From positions 1,114,651 through 1,178,650 of the forward strand of contig NZ_LR027842.1 in NCBI RefSeq assembly GCF_900607225.1: a stretch of 64,000 bases of DNA. The letters are read 5' to 3'. Below the pieces are notes generated by a model that was not told where the DNA came from, searched no databases, and saw only the letters and a program-made list of their open reading frames with translations. The DNA is from [Pseudopropionibacterium] massiliense (GTDB taxonomy: Bacteria > Actinomycetota > Actinomycetes > Propionibacteriales > Propionibacteriaceae). Position numbers and translations under genes: made by a program. Below are positions 42,999 through 51,435 of this stretch, piece after piece (position 1 is the first letter of the stretch; every line of letters starts with the position of its first letter).

Positions 42999-43348
42999 CC
43001 GACGAACGCCCCACCATCAACCTGGCCGTCCACGACGACATCGGCGACGAGCAGCTCACCCAGGTCCTCCTCGGCATCGAGGAGGAGGGGGTGCCGAGCC
43101 GCGTGGAACGCCTCCCGGAGCTCAACCCCCTGACCCTGGCGCACCGCGCCGCGACGTCGTCGCGGCTGGGAATCGGCCTGGGCATCGCCCTCGACTACGT
43201 GGTCATCACCACCGAGAAACTTCCCGAAGAGCGCCCCTACTTGGCGCATTTCCTGGGGCGCAGCGAGCAGGCGGACCGGATCATCGGTTCGAACGCCGCC
43301 CGGCTCGTGAAGCGACTTCCCCTCCGTGAACCCGAAAGGAGCCAGTGA
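42995..43348 (+). CDS. pduH: Diol dehydratase reactivase small subunit
   Basis: This 117-residue DdrB-type protein is structurally related to the dehydratase medium subunit (AATSSRLGIGLGIALDYVVIT). It swaps with it to open the cobalamin site. It is coupled to pduG (4-bp overlap) and to the next shell gene (TGATG overlap). Confidence 0.93.
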   Translation: MTDERPTINLAVHDDIGDEQLTQVLLGIEEEGVPSRVERLPELNPLTLAHRAATSSRLGIGLGIALDYVVITTEKLPEERPYLAHFLGRSEQADRIIGSNAARLVKRLPLREPERSQ

Positions 43349-43935
43349 TGCACGCACTGGGGAGCATTGAAGTGGTGGGCCTCGTCGCCGGCGTCGAGGC
43401 CGCCGACGTCGCCTGCAAGACCGCCGACGTCACCCTGATCGGCTACGAACTGGCCCGGGGCGGCGGATACGTCACCGTCAAGGTGGAGGGGCAGGTCGCG
43501 GCCGTTCAGGCGGCCATGGATGCCGCCGAGGTGGCGGCGTCGAAACTGGCCCGGGTGGTCAGCAGGATCGTCATTCCCCGGCCCCACCAGGACCTGGAGC
43601 CCCTCGTCTTCTCCGCCGCGACCGTGGGCCTGGCCACGCCCACCCCCTGGGCGAGGACGGCGACGAAACCCGCAGCCAGGGCCAAGGACCCGGAGAAAAC
43701 CAAACCCGCACCGAAGGCCGCGCCCAAAGCGGCGGAGAAGCCCGGGCCCACACCCGACCCGAAGGCCATCACGAAACCCGCGCCGAAACCGCAGCTCGAA
43801 CAGACGCGGCCCGAATCCGGCCCGGACCAGAAGCCCGCACCCGAACCGGAACCGAAACCGGGCGCGGCACCCAAGAACCCCGCGGAGACCACCAAGGCTC
43901 CCCGGACATCCACCACCAGGAGGAAGCAGTCATGA
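43348..43935 (+). CDS. pduK: BMC shell protein with long Pro/Lys-rich tail (PduK-like)
   Basis: Residues 1-85 form one BMC-H domain ([35 protein letters not shown]). The remaining about 110 residues are disordered, with repeated KPAPKAAP-like and PEPEPKPGA phrases. PduK of Salmonella also has a C-terminal extension, but there it carries Cys ligands for an iron-sulfur centre. None are present in this tail, so the name is by position. The tail may recruit cargo or cytoskeletal partners. Confidence 0.8.
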   Translation: MHALGSIEVVGLVAGVEAADVACKTADVTLIGYELARGGGYVTVKVEGQVAAVQAAMDAAEVAASKLARVVSRIVIPRPHQDLEPLVFSAATVGLATPTPWARTATKPAARAKDPEKTKPAPKAAPKAAEKPGPTPDPKAITKPAPKPQLEQTRPESGPDQKPAPEPEPKPGAAPKNPAETTKAPRTSTTRRKQS

Positions 43936-44204
43936 GCAATGCTCTCGGAATGATCGAGACCAAGGGCTACGTGGGGGCCGTCGAGGCCGCCGACGCCATG
44001 GTCAAGTCCGCGAACGTGACCCTGATCGGCAGCGAGAAGATCGGCGCCGGCCTGGTCACCGTGATGGTGCGCGGCGACGTCGGTGCCGTGAAGGCCGCCG
44101 TCGACGCCGGGTCGTCGGCCGCCGCCCGGGTCGGCGAGCTGATCTCCCAGCACGTCATCCCGCGCCCCCACAATGACGTCGAGAAGATCCTGCCGCAGTC
44201 ATGA
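43932..44204 (+). CDS. pduJ: Microcompartment hexameric shell protein PduJ
   Basis: The 90-residue BMC-H protein differs from PduA at only about ten positions (for example GLVTVM for GYVTVL). PduA/PduJ duplications are usual in pdu loci; PduJ mainly supplies facets. It overlaps both neighbours by 4 bp. Confidence 0.93.
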   Translation: MSNALGMIETKGYVGAVEAADAMVKSANVTLIGSEKIGAGLVTVMVRGDVGAVKAAVDAGSSAAARVGELISQHVIPRPHNDVEKILPQS

Positions 44205-44836
44205 CCGACGCACTCGTCGCCGAGATCACCAGCCGGGTCCTGGAGCGGATCGCCGCCCTGGACCCGCGCAGGGTGATCGTCGGCATCTCCAACCGGCACG
44301 TTCACCTGTGCGACGCCGACTTCAAAACCCTGTTCGGCTACGACGCACCGACGGTGAAGAAGATGGTGCGCCAGCGCGGCGAGTTCGCGGCCGAGGAGAC
44401 CGTGACCCTGCACGGCCCCCGCGGCACCATGACCCGGGTGCGCGTGATGGGTCCCAATCGTCCCGCCACCCAGGTGGAGCTGAGCCGCACCGACTGTTTC
44501 GCCCTCGGCATCAAGGCGCCGATGGCCCAGTCGGGGCATCTGGAGACCGCGGCCCCCGTGAGGATCGAGGGACCCCTCGGCAGCATCGACTGCGAGCACG
44601 CCGTGATCGTCGCGGGCCGTCACATCCACATGGGCCCCGACGACGCCGCCGCCCTGAACCTGAAGGACCAGGACCGCGTGAGCGTCCGGTTCGGCGGGGA
44701 GCGCGGGGCGCGCCTGGACAATTTCCTGATCCGCGTCAAGGACTCCTACCTGGCGGAGCTGCACCTCGATACCGACGAGGGCAACGCCGTCGGGGCCAGG
44801 ACCGGCGACTACGTGACGATCTGCCTGGACGGGTGA
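44201..44836 (+). CDS. pduL: Phosphate propanoyltransferase PduL
   Basis: The 211-residue protein has two tandem beta-barrel domains with the zinc-binding motifs NRHVHL (near residue 30) and GRHIHMG (near 145). It converts propionyl-CoA plus phosphate to propionyl-phosphate and recycles CoA inside the shell. The N-terminal helix [17 protein letters not shown] is a likely encapsulation peptide. No PduW kinase is encoded here, so the cell's general acetate/propionate kinase must finish the pathway. Confidence 0.95.
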   Translation: MTDALVAEITSRVLERIAALDPRRVIVGISNRHVHLCDADFKTLFGYDAPTVKKMVRQRGEFAAEETVTLHGPRGTMTRVRVMGPNRPATQVELSRTDCFALGIKAPMAQSGHLETAAPVRIEGPLGSIDCEHAVIVAGRHIHMGPDDAAALNLKDQDRVSVRFGGERGARLDNFLIRVKDSYLAELHLDTDEGNAVGARTGDYVTICLDG

Positions 44837-44838
44837 CG

Positions 44839-45666
44839 ATGGCGGCGAATCCCCAGACCAGGATCAACCAGTTCGCGGAGCTCGTGCGAACCGGGAAGGT
44901 CGCACGCAGGAACGCCAAACGCAGCGGGCTGCGGCTCGCCGTCGACCTGGGCACGGCCAACATCGTGCTGGCCGTGGTCGACGGCGGGAACCGTCCGGTG
45001 GCGGGCGGTTGGCGGCAGGCGAACGTGGTGCGCGACGGCATCGTCGTCGACTGGCTGGGGGCCGTCACCAACGTCCGGGAGATCCTCGCCGAGCTCCACG
45101 ACAGGCTGGGCCACATCTTCACCGAGGCCGCAGTCACCATCCCGCCCGGGATCAGCGAGGGCACCGTGAAGGTGTTCACCAACGTGCTCGACGCCTGCGA
45201 ACTCGACCCGTGCGAGGTGGTCGACGAACCCGTGGCCGCGGCCCGGGCCCTCGGCGTGACCGACGGCACCATCATCGACATCGGCCACGGCACCACCGGG
45301 GTGTCGCGGCTGCGCGACGGGGTGGTGGACTTCTCCACCGACGAAGCCACCGGCGGCCACCACATGACGCTGGTGCTGTCGGGGGCGCTGGGAATGGGCT
45401 ACGACGAGGCCGAGGCGTTCAAGTGCGACCCCGCCAACGTCGAGACCGTCTTCCCGGTGGTGCGCCCCACCCTGGAGAAGATGGCCACCATCGCCGAGCG
45501 GGCGCTCGGCGGCACCGACCCGGGCAAGGTGTATCTGGTGGGTGGTTCCGCCTCCCTGCCCGAGGCACCCAAAGTTTTCGAGAAGGTCCTCGGCGTCACG
45601 GTTGACCGGCCCGAGGAACCCCTTTTCCCCACCCCGCTGGGGGCGGCAATGAGGAGTAGCCGATGA
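44839..45666 (+). CDS. eutJ: EutJ-type Hsp70/actin-fold ATPase
   Basis: The 275-residue protein has phosphate motifs AVDLGTANIVLAVV and IIDIGHGTTGVS and the adenosine motif YLVGGSASLPE. EutJ-like proteins are chaperone-fold ATPases of unknown role in microcompartment loci; they may help assembly or reactivation. ATG 44839 is 2 bp after the pduL stop. It overlaps the flavoprotein gene by 4 bp. Confidence 0.9.
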   Translation: MAANPQTRINQFAELVRTGKVARRNAKRSGLRLAVDLGTANIVLAVVDGGNRPVAGGWRQANVVRDGIVVDWLGAVTNVREILAELHDRLGHIFTEAAVTIPPGISEGTVKVFTNVLDACELDPCEVVDEPVAAARALGVTDGTIIDIGHGTTGVSRLRDGVVDFSTDEATGGHHMTLVLSGALGMGYDEAEAFKCDPANVETVFPVVRPTLEKMATIAERALGGTDPGKVYLVGGSASLPEAPKVFEKVLGVTVDRPEEPLFPTPLGAAMRSSR

Positions 45667-46397
45667 ACGAGAAACAGCTGCGCGAGCTGATCACCAGGAT
45701 CGTGCGCGAATTGCTCGCCGAACAGCCCCGGCAGGAAACCCCCGCCGCGGGGAAACCCAACGCGCTGGTGCTGTTCTCGGGTGCGCTGCTCGGTTTCGAC
45801 GCGGCCCTGGAGTCGCTGAAACGGGCGGGCCGGCACGTCAACCTCGACTGGCGGCAGACCGAAGCCGCCTCGCGCATCCTGGACCAGGAACGCATCGCGG
45901 CCCTGGGCATGACCCCGGCCGAGAACTCGCTGGTGCAGGCCCACGACCTGCTCGTCGTCCCCACCCTGACGGCGAACCTGGCCGCGAAGGTCGCCCACGG
46001 CATCGGCGACTGCCTGGCCAGCAACGTGGTGGCCGAGTTCATCATGAGCAACAAACCGGTGATCGTGGCCACCAACGCGGCCTGCCCCGACTCGGCGGAC
46101 AAACGCGGCTGGTTCCCGCAGATGCCGTCCGGCTACGCGGCGATGCTGCGCGAGAACCTCGCCGCCCTGAAGTCGTTCGGGGTGCACCTGGCGACCGCGG
46201 AAACCCTCGACCGGGTGGTCGGGGAGGTCGCGGGCGCGGGCGACGCGGTGCGCTGCGATGCGCGCGTGGTCACCGAGTCCGTGATCCGTTCCCTGGCCCC
46301 GGGGTCGCGGCTGAGCGTGCACCGCAGGGCGATCATCACCGACCTGGCCCGCGAGGCGGCAGCGTCGTCGGGCATCACGATCACGAGAAGGAACTGA
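45663..46397 (+). CDS. Microcompartment-associated flavoprotein (PF02441-like)
   Basis: This 244-residue protein starts with a helix resembling an encapsulation peptide (MNEKQLRELITRIVRELLAE), then a Rossmann-like flavoprotein domain (ALVLFSGALLGFDAALESLK, LVVPTLTANLAAKVAHGIGD, KPVIVATNAACPD), similar to DFP/UbiX-type FMN proteins recorded in some pdu loci. It occupies the place of pduM in the Salmonella order. A role in cobalamin reduction is attractive because no pduS is present, but it is untested inference. Confidence 0.78.
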   Translation: MNEKQLRELITRIVRELLAEQPRQETPAAGKPNALVLFSGALLGFDAALESLKRAGRHVNLDWRQTEAASRILDQERIAALGMTPAENSLVQAHDLLVVPTLTANLAAKVAHGIGDCLASNVVAEFIMSNKPVIVATNAACPDSADKRGWFPQMPSGYAAMLRENLAALKSFGVHLATAETLDRVVGEVAGAGDAVRCDARVVTESVIRSLAPGSRLSVHRRAIITDLAREAAASSGITITRRN

Positions 46398-46398
46398 G

Positions 46399-46668
46399 AT
46401 GTACCTGGCCAAGGTGGTCGGCACGGTGGTCTCCACCAGCAAGGACGAACGCCTCGTCGGTTTCAAGCTGCTGCTGATCCAGCGCGTCCACTCCGACGGT
46501 GCTCCCGTCGGAGACCAGGAGGTCGCGGTGGACACCGTCGGCGCCGGAACCGGTGAGACGGTCATCATCACGAAGGGCAGCTCGGCCCGGTTCGCGGCGA
46601 ACCGGCAGCAGGCCCCCCTGGACGCGACCATCGTCGGCATCGTCGACGTCGTCGAGGTGGAGGGCTGA
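46399..46668 (+). CDS. pduN: Microcompartment pentameric vertex protein PduN
   Basis: The 89-residue EutN/CcmL-fold protein (MYLAKVVGTVVSTSKDERLV, VDTVGAGTGETVIITKGSSA, VGIVDVVEV) forms pentamers that close the shell vertices. It is 1 bp after the flavoprotein stop. Confidence 0.95.
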   Translation: MYLAKVVGTVVSTSKDERLVGFKLLLIQRVHSDGAPVGDQEVAVDTVGAGTGETVIITKGSSARFAANRQQAPLDATIVGIVDVVEVEG

Positions 46669-46673
46669 GGGCG

Positions 46674-47771
46674 ATGCCGAACATCTACACGCGCACCGGG
46701 GACAAGGGCGACACCGGGCTGTTCGGGGGTTCCCGGGTGCCCAAGCAGAGCCTGCGCGTGGAGGCCTACGGCACCGTCGACGAGGCCAACGCGGCGCTCG
46801 GGGCGGCGAAGGCGACGCTGCCCGCCGGCCAGTGGCGGCGCCGCGTCCACGAGGGGCAGCAGCGGCTGTTCGTGCTGGCCGCGGAACTGGCCAGCGACCC
46901 CGAGGGCGCGGCGATCCTCGCGAACAAGATCAACGCCGGCGACATCACCGACCTGGAGCACCTCATCGACGACTGCCTGGCCGTCACGGGGCCGCAGCGG
47001 GAGTTCGTGGTTCCGGGCCGCGACGACCGGTCGGGGGCGTTCCACCAGGCCCGCACCGTGGTGCGCCGCGCGGAACGGCGGGTACTGACCCTGGCCGAGA
47101 CCGAACCGGTGCGCCCCGAGCTGATCACATACCTCAACCGCCTCTCCGACGCCGTCTACTCCCTCGCGAGACTGGCCGAGACCTGGCGCGACGAGGAGAT
47201 CGAACGCATCGTCCGCGACGCCGTGGCCAAGGTCCTCGGAACCCCCTCGGACCCCGAGCCCGCGGAAACCATCCCCTCAAAGCTGGTTGAGCCGGACCGC
47301 GAGCCCCTGGGCGAGCAGTCCGTGTCGAAACCATCCCGCGGCCGAACGCCGGCCCGTCGGTTCGATCTCGCCGCCGCCAAGCGGATCGCCGAGCGGGCGG
47401 AGGCGCGCAGCGCCGAACTGGGGGTGCCCGTCGTGATCGCGGCCGCCGATGCGGGCGGGAACCTGATGCTGCTGCACCGCATCGAGGGCGCATTGCTCGC
47501 GTCGATCGAGGTGGCGATCAACAAGGCGTGGAGCGCCGTGGCCTTCCAGGCACCGACCGCGACGCTCGGCCCCCTGGCCACCGAGGACGGTCCCTTCCCC
47601 GGTCTGGCCGACACCAACTCCGGCCGCGTGGTCCTGTTCGGCGGAGGGGTGCCCGTCCACGTCGACGGGGAACTGGCGGGTGCCATCGGAATCTCGGGCG
47701 GAACCGCGGAACAGGACGTGGACATCGCGACCTGCGCGCTGCAGGACTGGAACACGATAGGAGAGCAGTAA
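46674..47771 (+). CDS. pduO: PduO: cob(I)alamin adenosyltransferase fused to a GlcG/HbpS-like domain
   Basis: Residues 1-185 are a PduO-type adenosyltransferase (YTRTGDKGDTGLFGG near residue 5; YLNRLSDAVYSLAR near 160) that makes coenzyme B12 from ATP and cob(I)alamin. Residues about 225-365 are the PduO C-terminal/HbpS-like domain (LAAAKRIAERAEARSAELGV; GGVPVHVDGELAGAIGISGG). The 40-residue linker contains KLVEPDREPLGEQSVSKP, encoded by a family A repeat (47280-47332), making the protein about 30 residues longer than Salmonella PduO. The stop overlaps pduP (TAATG). Confidence 0.95.
   Translation: MPNIYTRTGDKGDTGLFGGSRVPKQSLRVEAYGTVDEANAALGAAKATLPAGQWRRRVHEGQQRLFVLAAELASDPEGAAILANKINAGDITDLEHLIDDCLAVTGPQREFVVPGRDDRSGAFHQARTVVRRAERRVLTLAETEPVRPELITYLNRLSDAVYSLARLAETWRDEEIERIVRDAVAKVLGTPSDPEPAETIPSKLVEPDREPLGEQSVSKPSRGRTPARRFDLAAAKRIAERAEARSAELGVPVVIAAADAGGNLMLLHRIEGALLASIEVAINKAWSAVAFQAPTATLGPLATEDGPFPGLADTNSGRVVLFGGGVPVHVDGELAGAIGISGGTAEQDVDIATCALQDWNTIGEQ
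47280..47332 (+). repeat. Family A repeat inside the pduO linker
   Basis: AAGCTGGTTGAGCCGGACCG through GTGTCGAAACC, a full-length copy matching intergenic copies. The reading frame used differs from that used by the copy inside the AraC gene. Confidence 0.92.
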
Positions 47772-49198
47772 TGACGATAGATCCGGCCCAGCTGGAGGCG
47801 ACCATCCGCGAGGTGCTCGCGGCGATGCTCCCCGGCAACGGCAACGACACCCAGGCCAAGGCGCCCGCGACGCAGCAGGAGGCCCCGGGCGACGGGGTGT
47901 TCGCCGACATGGACTCCGCGGTGGAGGCCGCCCATCTGGCGCAGCGCGAGTACCTGGGACGCTCGATGGCCGACCGGCGACGCTACGTCGCCGCCATCCG
48001 TGAGGCGATGCTGGCCCCCGAGGCCCTCGACTACATGTCGGAGCAGGCCGTGGCGCAGTCCGGGATGGGCGACGTCGGCCACAAGTACCTGAAGAACAAG
48101 GTGGCGGCCTCCGAGACCCCCGGGGTGGAGGATCTCGTCACGGAGGCGTGGTCTGGCGACGACGGCCTGACCACCATCGAGTACTCGCCCTACGGTGTGA
48201 TCGGGGCCATCACCCCCACCACCAACCCCACCGAGACCATCACCTGCAACACCATCGGGATGCTGGCCGCCGGCAACGCCGTCGTGTTCAGCCCGCACCC
48301 GCGGGTCGCCAAGTTGTCGTGCTGGCAGGTGCGTCGCATCAACCGGGCGCTGCGCGCCGCCGGCGCCCCCGACAACCTCGTGACCACGGTGACCGCGCCG
48401 TCGCTGGAGAACACCAACGCGATGATGGCCCACCCGAAGGTCCGGATGCTGGTGGCAACCGGGGGTCCGGGAATCGTCAGGGCGGTGCTGAGCTCCGGGA
48501 AGAAGGCGATCGGCGCGGGTGCGGGCAACCCGCCGGCCGTCGTCGACGAGACCGCCGACATCGAGCACGCCGCGAAGTGCATCGTCGACGGCGCCAGCTT
48601 CGACAACAACCTGCCCTGCACCGCGGAGAAGGAGATCATCGCGGTCGATTCGATCGCCGACATGCTGAAGTTCTGCATGATCAAGCACGGCGCCTACGAG
48701 GCGACGGCCGCGGAGGTCGCGGAGCTGGAGAAGCTGCTGGTCAACGGCGACAAGCCGCGCACCGAGTGGGTGGGCAAACCGGCCGCGAAGATCCTGGAGG
48801 CCATCGGCGTCACCCCGCCGCCCGGGGTGCGGCTGATCGTGTGCGAGGCAGCCGCCGACCATCCGTTCGTGGTGCACGAGCTGATGATGCCGGTCCTCGG
48901 GCTGGTGCGGGTGCCGGACGTGGACGCCGCCATCGACCTGGCCGTCGAACTGGAGCACGGCAACCGCCACACCGCGGTGATGCACAGCCTCAACGTCAGC
49001 AAGCTGACGAGGATGGGCAAGCTGATCCAGACCACGATCTTCGTGAAAAACGGCCCGTCGTACAACGGCATCGGGATCGGCGGCGAGGGCTACCCGACGT
49101 TCACCATCGCCGGACCCACCGGCGAGGGCCTCACGTCGGCCCGTAGTTTCACCCGGAAACGTCGCTGCGTGCTCGTCGGCGACCTGAACGTCCGCTGA
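47771..49198 (+). CDS. pduP: CoA-acylating propionaldehyde dehydrogenase
   Basis: The 475-residue aldehyde dehydrogenase-fold enzyme makes propionyl-CoA and NADH. It has an N-terminal encapsulation helix (MTIDPAQLEATIREVLAAML), the NAD site ATGGPGIVRAVLSSGKKAIG and the catalytic Cys in FDNNLPCTAEKE near residue 280. ATG 47771 overlaps the pduO stop. Confidence 0.96.
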   Translation: MTIDPAQLEATIREVLAAMLPGNGNDTQAKAPATQQEAPGDGVFADMDSAVEAAHLAQREYLGRSMADRRRYVAAIREAMLAPEALDYMSEQAVAQSGMGDVGHKYLKNKVAASETPGVEDLVTEAWSGDDGLTTIEYSPYGVIGAITPTTNPTETITCNTIGMLAAGNAVVFSPHPRVAKLSCWQVRRINRALRAAGAPDNLVTTVTAPSLENTNAMMAHPKVRMLVATGGPGIVRAVLSSGKKAIGAGAGNPPAVVDETADIEHAAKCIVDGASFDNNLPCTAEKEIIAVDSIADMLKFCMIKHGAYEATAAEVAELEKLLVNGDKPRTEWVGKPAAKILEAIGVTPPPGVRLIVCEAAADHPFVVHELMMPVLGLVRVPDVDAAIDLAVELEHGNRHTAVMHSLNVSKLTRMGKLIQTTIFVKNGPSYNGIGIGGEGYPTFTIAGPTGEGLTSARSFTRKRRCVLVGDLNVR

Positions 49199-49204
49199 AC
49201 CGCC

Positions 49205-50188
49205 ATGACCACACGAATCGCGATAACGGGGGCGGCCGGGCAGATCGGTTACGCGCTGGTCTACCGGCTGGCCTCCGGTGACCTGCTGGGCGACGGGCCC
49301 GTCGAGTTGCGGCTGCTGGAGGTACCGGCGGCCGTGAAGGCCCTCGACGGGGTGGCGATGGAGCTGCTCGACTGCGCCTTCCCGCAGCTGAGGGGCATCG
49401 AGGTCACCGACGATCCCGCGGTGGCCTTCGACGGCGCGAACGTCGCGATGCTGGTGGGGGCGTCGCCGCGCGGCGCGGGCATGGAACGATCCGATCTGCT
49501 GGAGGCCAACGCCGCCATCTTCGCCGGGCAGGGCCGGGCCCTGGCGGCGTCGGCGGCCCCGGATGTGCGGGTGGTGGTGACGGGGAACCCGGCGAACACG
49601 AACGCGCTGATCGCGTCCCGGCACGCCGACGGGATTCCCGCCTCCCGGTTCACCGCCCTGACCCGGCTCGACCACAACCGGGCCCGCGCGCAGCTGGCGC
49701 GGAAGGCCCGCAGGCCGGTGGCGGACGTGACGAACGTGACGATCTGGGGCAACCACTCGGCGACGCAGTACGCGGACGCCTTCAACGCCCGCATCTGCGG
49801 GAGGCCGGCGGACCAGTGGATCGCCGACGACGCCTGGATCGCCTTCGACTTCATCCCCACCGTCGCCAGGCGGGGGGCCGCGGTGATCGCGGCCCGGGGG
49901 CGTTCGAGCGCGGCATCGGCGGCCAACGCCACCATCGCCCACGTCCGCGACTGGCTGCTCGGCACCCCCGAGAATGACTGGACGTCGATGGCGGTGATCA
50001 GTGACGGCTCCTACGGCGTCCCGGCGGGCTTGGTCTCGTCGTTCCCGGTACGCTGTCACAGTGGAGAGTGGGAGATCGTTCAGGGTCTGCCGCTCAACGC
50101 CTTCGCGAGAAGTCGCGTCAATGTCTCCGTCGACGAACTGAAATCCGAGGCGGAGGAGGTCAGGTCGATGGGCCTCCTCCCCGTGTGA
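49205..50188 (+). CDS. mdh: Malate dehydrogenase, last gene of the pdu operon
   Basis: The 327-residue LDH/MDH-fold enzyme has the NAD loop [27 protein letters not shown], the substrate-binding TRLDHNRA and active-site [13 protein letters not shown]. It interconverts malate and oxaloacetate with NAD(H). It begins 6 bp after pduP, implying co-transcription. It lacks an encapsulation-like N-terminus, so a cytosolic role linking propanediol breakdown to the C4 (Wood-Werkman) branch and NADH balance is likely. It may be a second mdh specialised for this regulon. Confidence 0.92.
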   Translation: MTTRIAITGAAGQIGYALVYRLASGDLLGDGPVELRLLEVPAAVKALDGVAMELLDCAFPQLRGIEVTDDPAVAFDGANVAMLVGASPRGAGMERSDLLEANAAIFAGQGRALAASAAPDVRVVVTGNPANTNALIASRHADGIPASRFTALTRLDHNRARAQLARKARRPVADVTNVTIWGNHSATQYADAFNARICGRPADQWIADDAWIAFDFIPTVARRGAAVIAARGRSSAASAANATIAHVRDWLLGTPENDWTSMAVISDGSYGVPAGLVSSFPVRCHSGEWEIVQGLPLNAFARSRVNVSVDELKSEAEEVRSMGLLPV

Positions 50189-50193
50189 GACCG

Positions 50194-50270
50194 AACCCGG
50201 CAGGGCCGCTCCTGCGATGCCCACCCACCTCTTCTCAACCATCGAAGAGCCGCAGAGCCCCTGCCGGGTT
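50194..50270 (+). terminator. Long inverted repeat after mdh
   Basis: AACCCGGCAGGG (50194-50205) and CCCTGCCGGGTT (50259-50270) are a perfect 12-bp inverted pair separated by 53 bp, starting 6 bp after the mdh stop. It probably ends the pdu operon. Confidence 0.5.
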
Positions 50271-50284
50271 CCTCATTCCTTCCC

Positions 50285-50470
50285 CAAGCCGGTTGAGCCG
50301 GACCGCGACATCCCCCTTTCCGAAGCTGGTTGAGCCGGACCGCGACGAAGGAGCAGTCCGAGTCGAAACCACCCGACAGCCGACAAGCACACCCGACCGC
50401 AACTCCCCGAACGCCTGCCTTCCCGTCGAACGCCAGCGCTACAGCGCAAGCACACGACGGGTAGACAAGC
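50285..50470. repeat. Family A (50285-50370) and family C (50409-50470) repeats
   Basis: A truncated and then a full family A plus copy (second from about 50323) are followed by a family C segment with blocks GAACGCCTGCCTTCCCGTCG and GACAAGCG. With the inverted repeat they fill the 340-bp gap between mdh and the RCC1 gene. No coding sequence is seen. Confidence 0.8.
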
Positions 50471-50527
50471 GCAACCATTCGACTTGCTGGGAAAATGGCC
50501 AGGGAACCGGTCGTGAAGGAGGTCGCC

Positions 50528-51364
50528 GTGCCAGTTCGTCGTCCATTGGCAGCCGGGCGACGACACACGGTGGGGTGTCTGCCCGACGGCACCGTGGTCG
50601 CGACCGGAGCAGATTCCGGCGGGGAGTGCCGGACGTCGCTGTGGCGAGACGTTGTCGCGGTCGCGGCGGACGGCGTCCATGTGGCCGGCAACACCGGTAG
50701 ATCCCACACGCTGGGGCTTCGCATCGACGGAACGGTTCTGGCATGCGGCTGGAACGCCCAGGGGCAGTGCGATGTCCAGGACTGGCAGGACATCATCGCG
50801 GTGGCTGCGGGGTGGAGATTCAGCGTGGGCCTGCGTGGCGACGGATCATTGGTGGCGGCGGGCCGCGCCGTGGAGGAGCAGCTGCGGGTCGAGGACTGGC
50901 GCGAGGTGACGGATGTCAGCTGCGGTGACTGGCACACGGTTGCGGTTCGCGCGGACGGTACCGTCCGCGCGACCGGCAACAACGCCGCCGGCCAGTGCGA
51001 CGTACAGCACTGGACCCGGATTCTCGCAGTTGCCGCGGGGTATCTCCACACCCTGGGGTTGACGAGGGATGGTGCTGTTCGTGCGGCCGGACGTCCGGAG
51101 TTCTGGGCCGGCTGCGAGCAGTGGGCGGGAATCGTCGCGGTCGCGGCGGGCAGCTACCACAGCGTCGGTGTGAGAACCGACGGCACCGTGGTCGCAGCCG
51201 GCAGATCGGATGCCGGCCAGTGCGACGTGCACGGTTGGCGCGACATCGTGGCCGTCGCGGCCGGCGCGACCCACACCGTGGGGCTTCGCGCCGATGGCAC
51301 CGTCGTCGCGACCGGCAGCAACAGCCACGGCCAGCTCGAGGTCGGGTCCTGGCGCCTCGGATGA
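50528..51364 (+). CDS. RCC1-repeat beta-propeller protein
   Basis: The 278-residue protein is built from about seven RCC1-like units of the form VAVAAGxxHTVGLRxDGTVVATGxNxxGQCDVxxW. It has no signal peptide, membrane segment or extra domain, so it is likely a cytosolic propeller for protein or ligand binding. GTG 50528 is chosen because AAGGAGGT lies 5 bp upstream; an ATG at 50495 has no ribosome site. It lies 71 bp before the WD40 gene on the same strand, so two different propellers are encoded in tandem. Confidence 0.85.
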   Translation: MPVRRPLAAGRRHTVGCLPDGTVVATGADSGGECRTSLWRDVVAVAADGVHVAGNTGRSHTLGLRIDGTVLACGWNAQGQCDVQDWQDIIAVAAGWRFSVGLRGDGSLVAAGRAVEEQLRVEDWREVTDVSCGDWHTVAVRADGTVRATGNNAAGQCDVQHWTRILAVAAGYLHTLGLTRDGAVRAAGRPEFWAGCEQWAGIVAVAAGSYHSVGVRTDGTVVAAGRSDAGQCDVHGWRDIVAVAAGATHTVGLRADGTVVATGSNSHGQLEVGSWRLG

Positions 51365-51435
51365 TTCCTGGCTCCACCGACGGGCGACACCCTTTTCGGC
51401 GACGGAAAGTAGTATCGCTGCCAGGAGGTGAGACG

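Noticed and set aside
47156-50242. Minus-strand open frame of 1028 codons
   Set aside because: It is antisense to pduO, pduP and mdh; composition is typical of a GC-rich shadow frame and no domain is recognisable.
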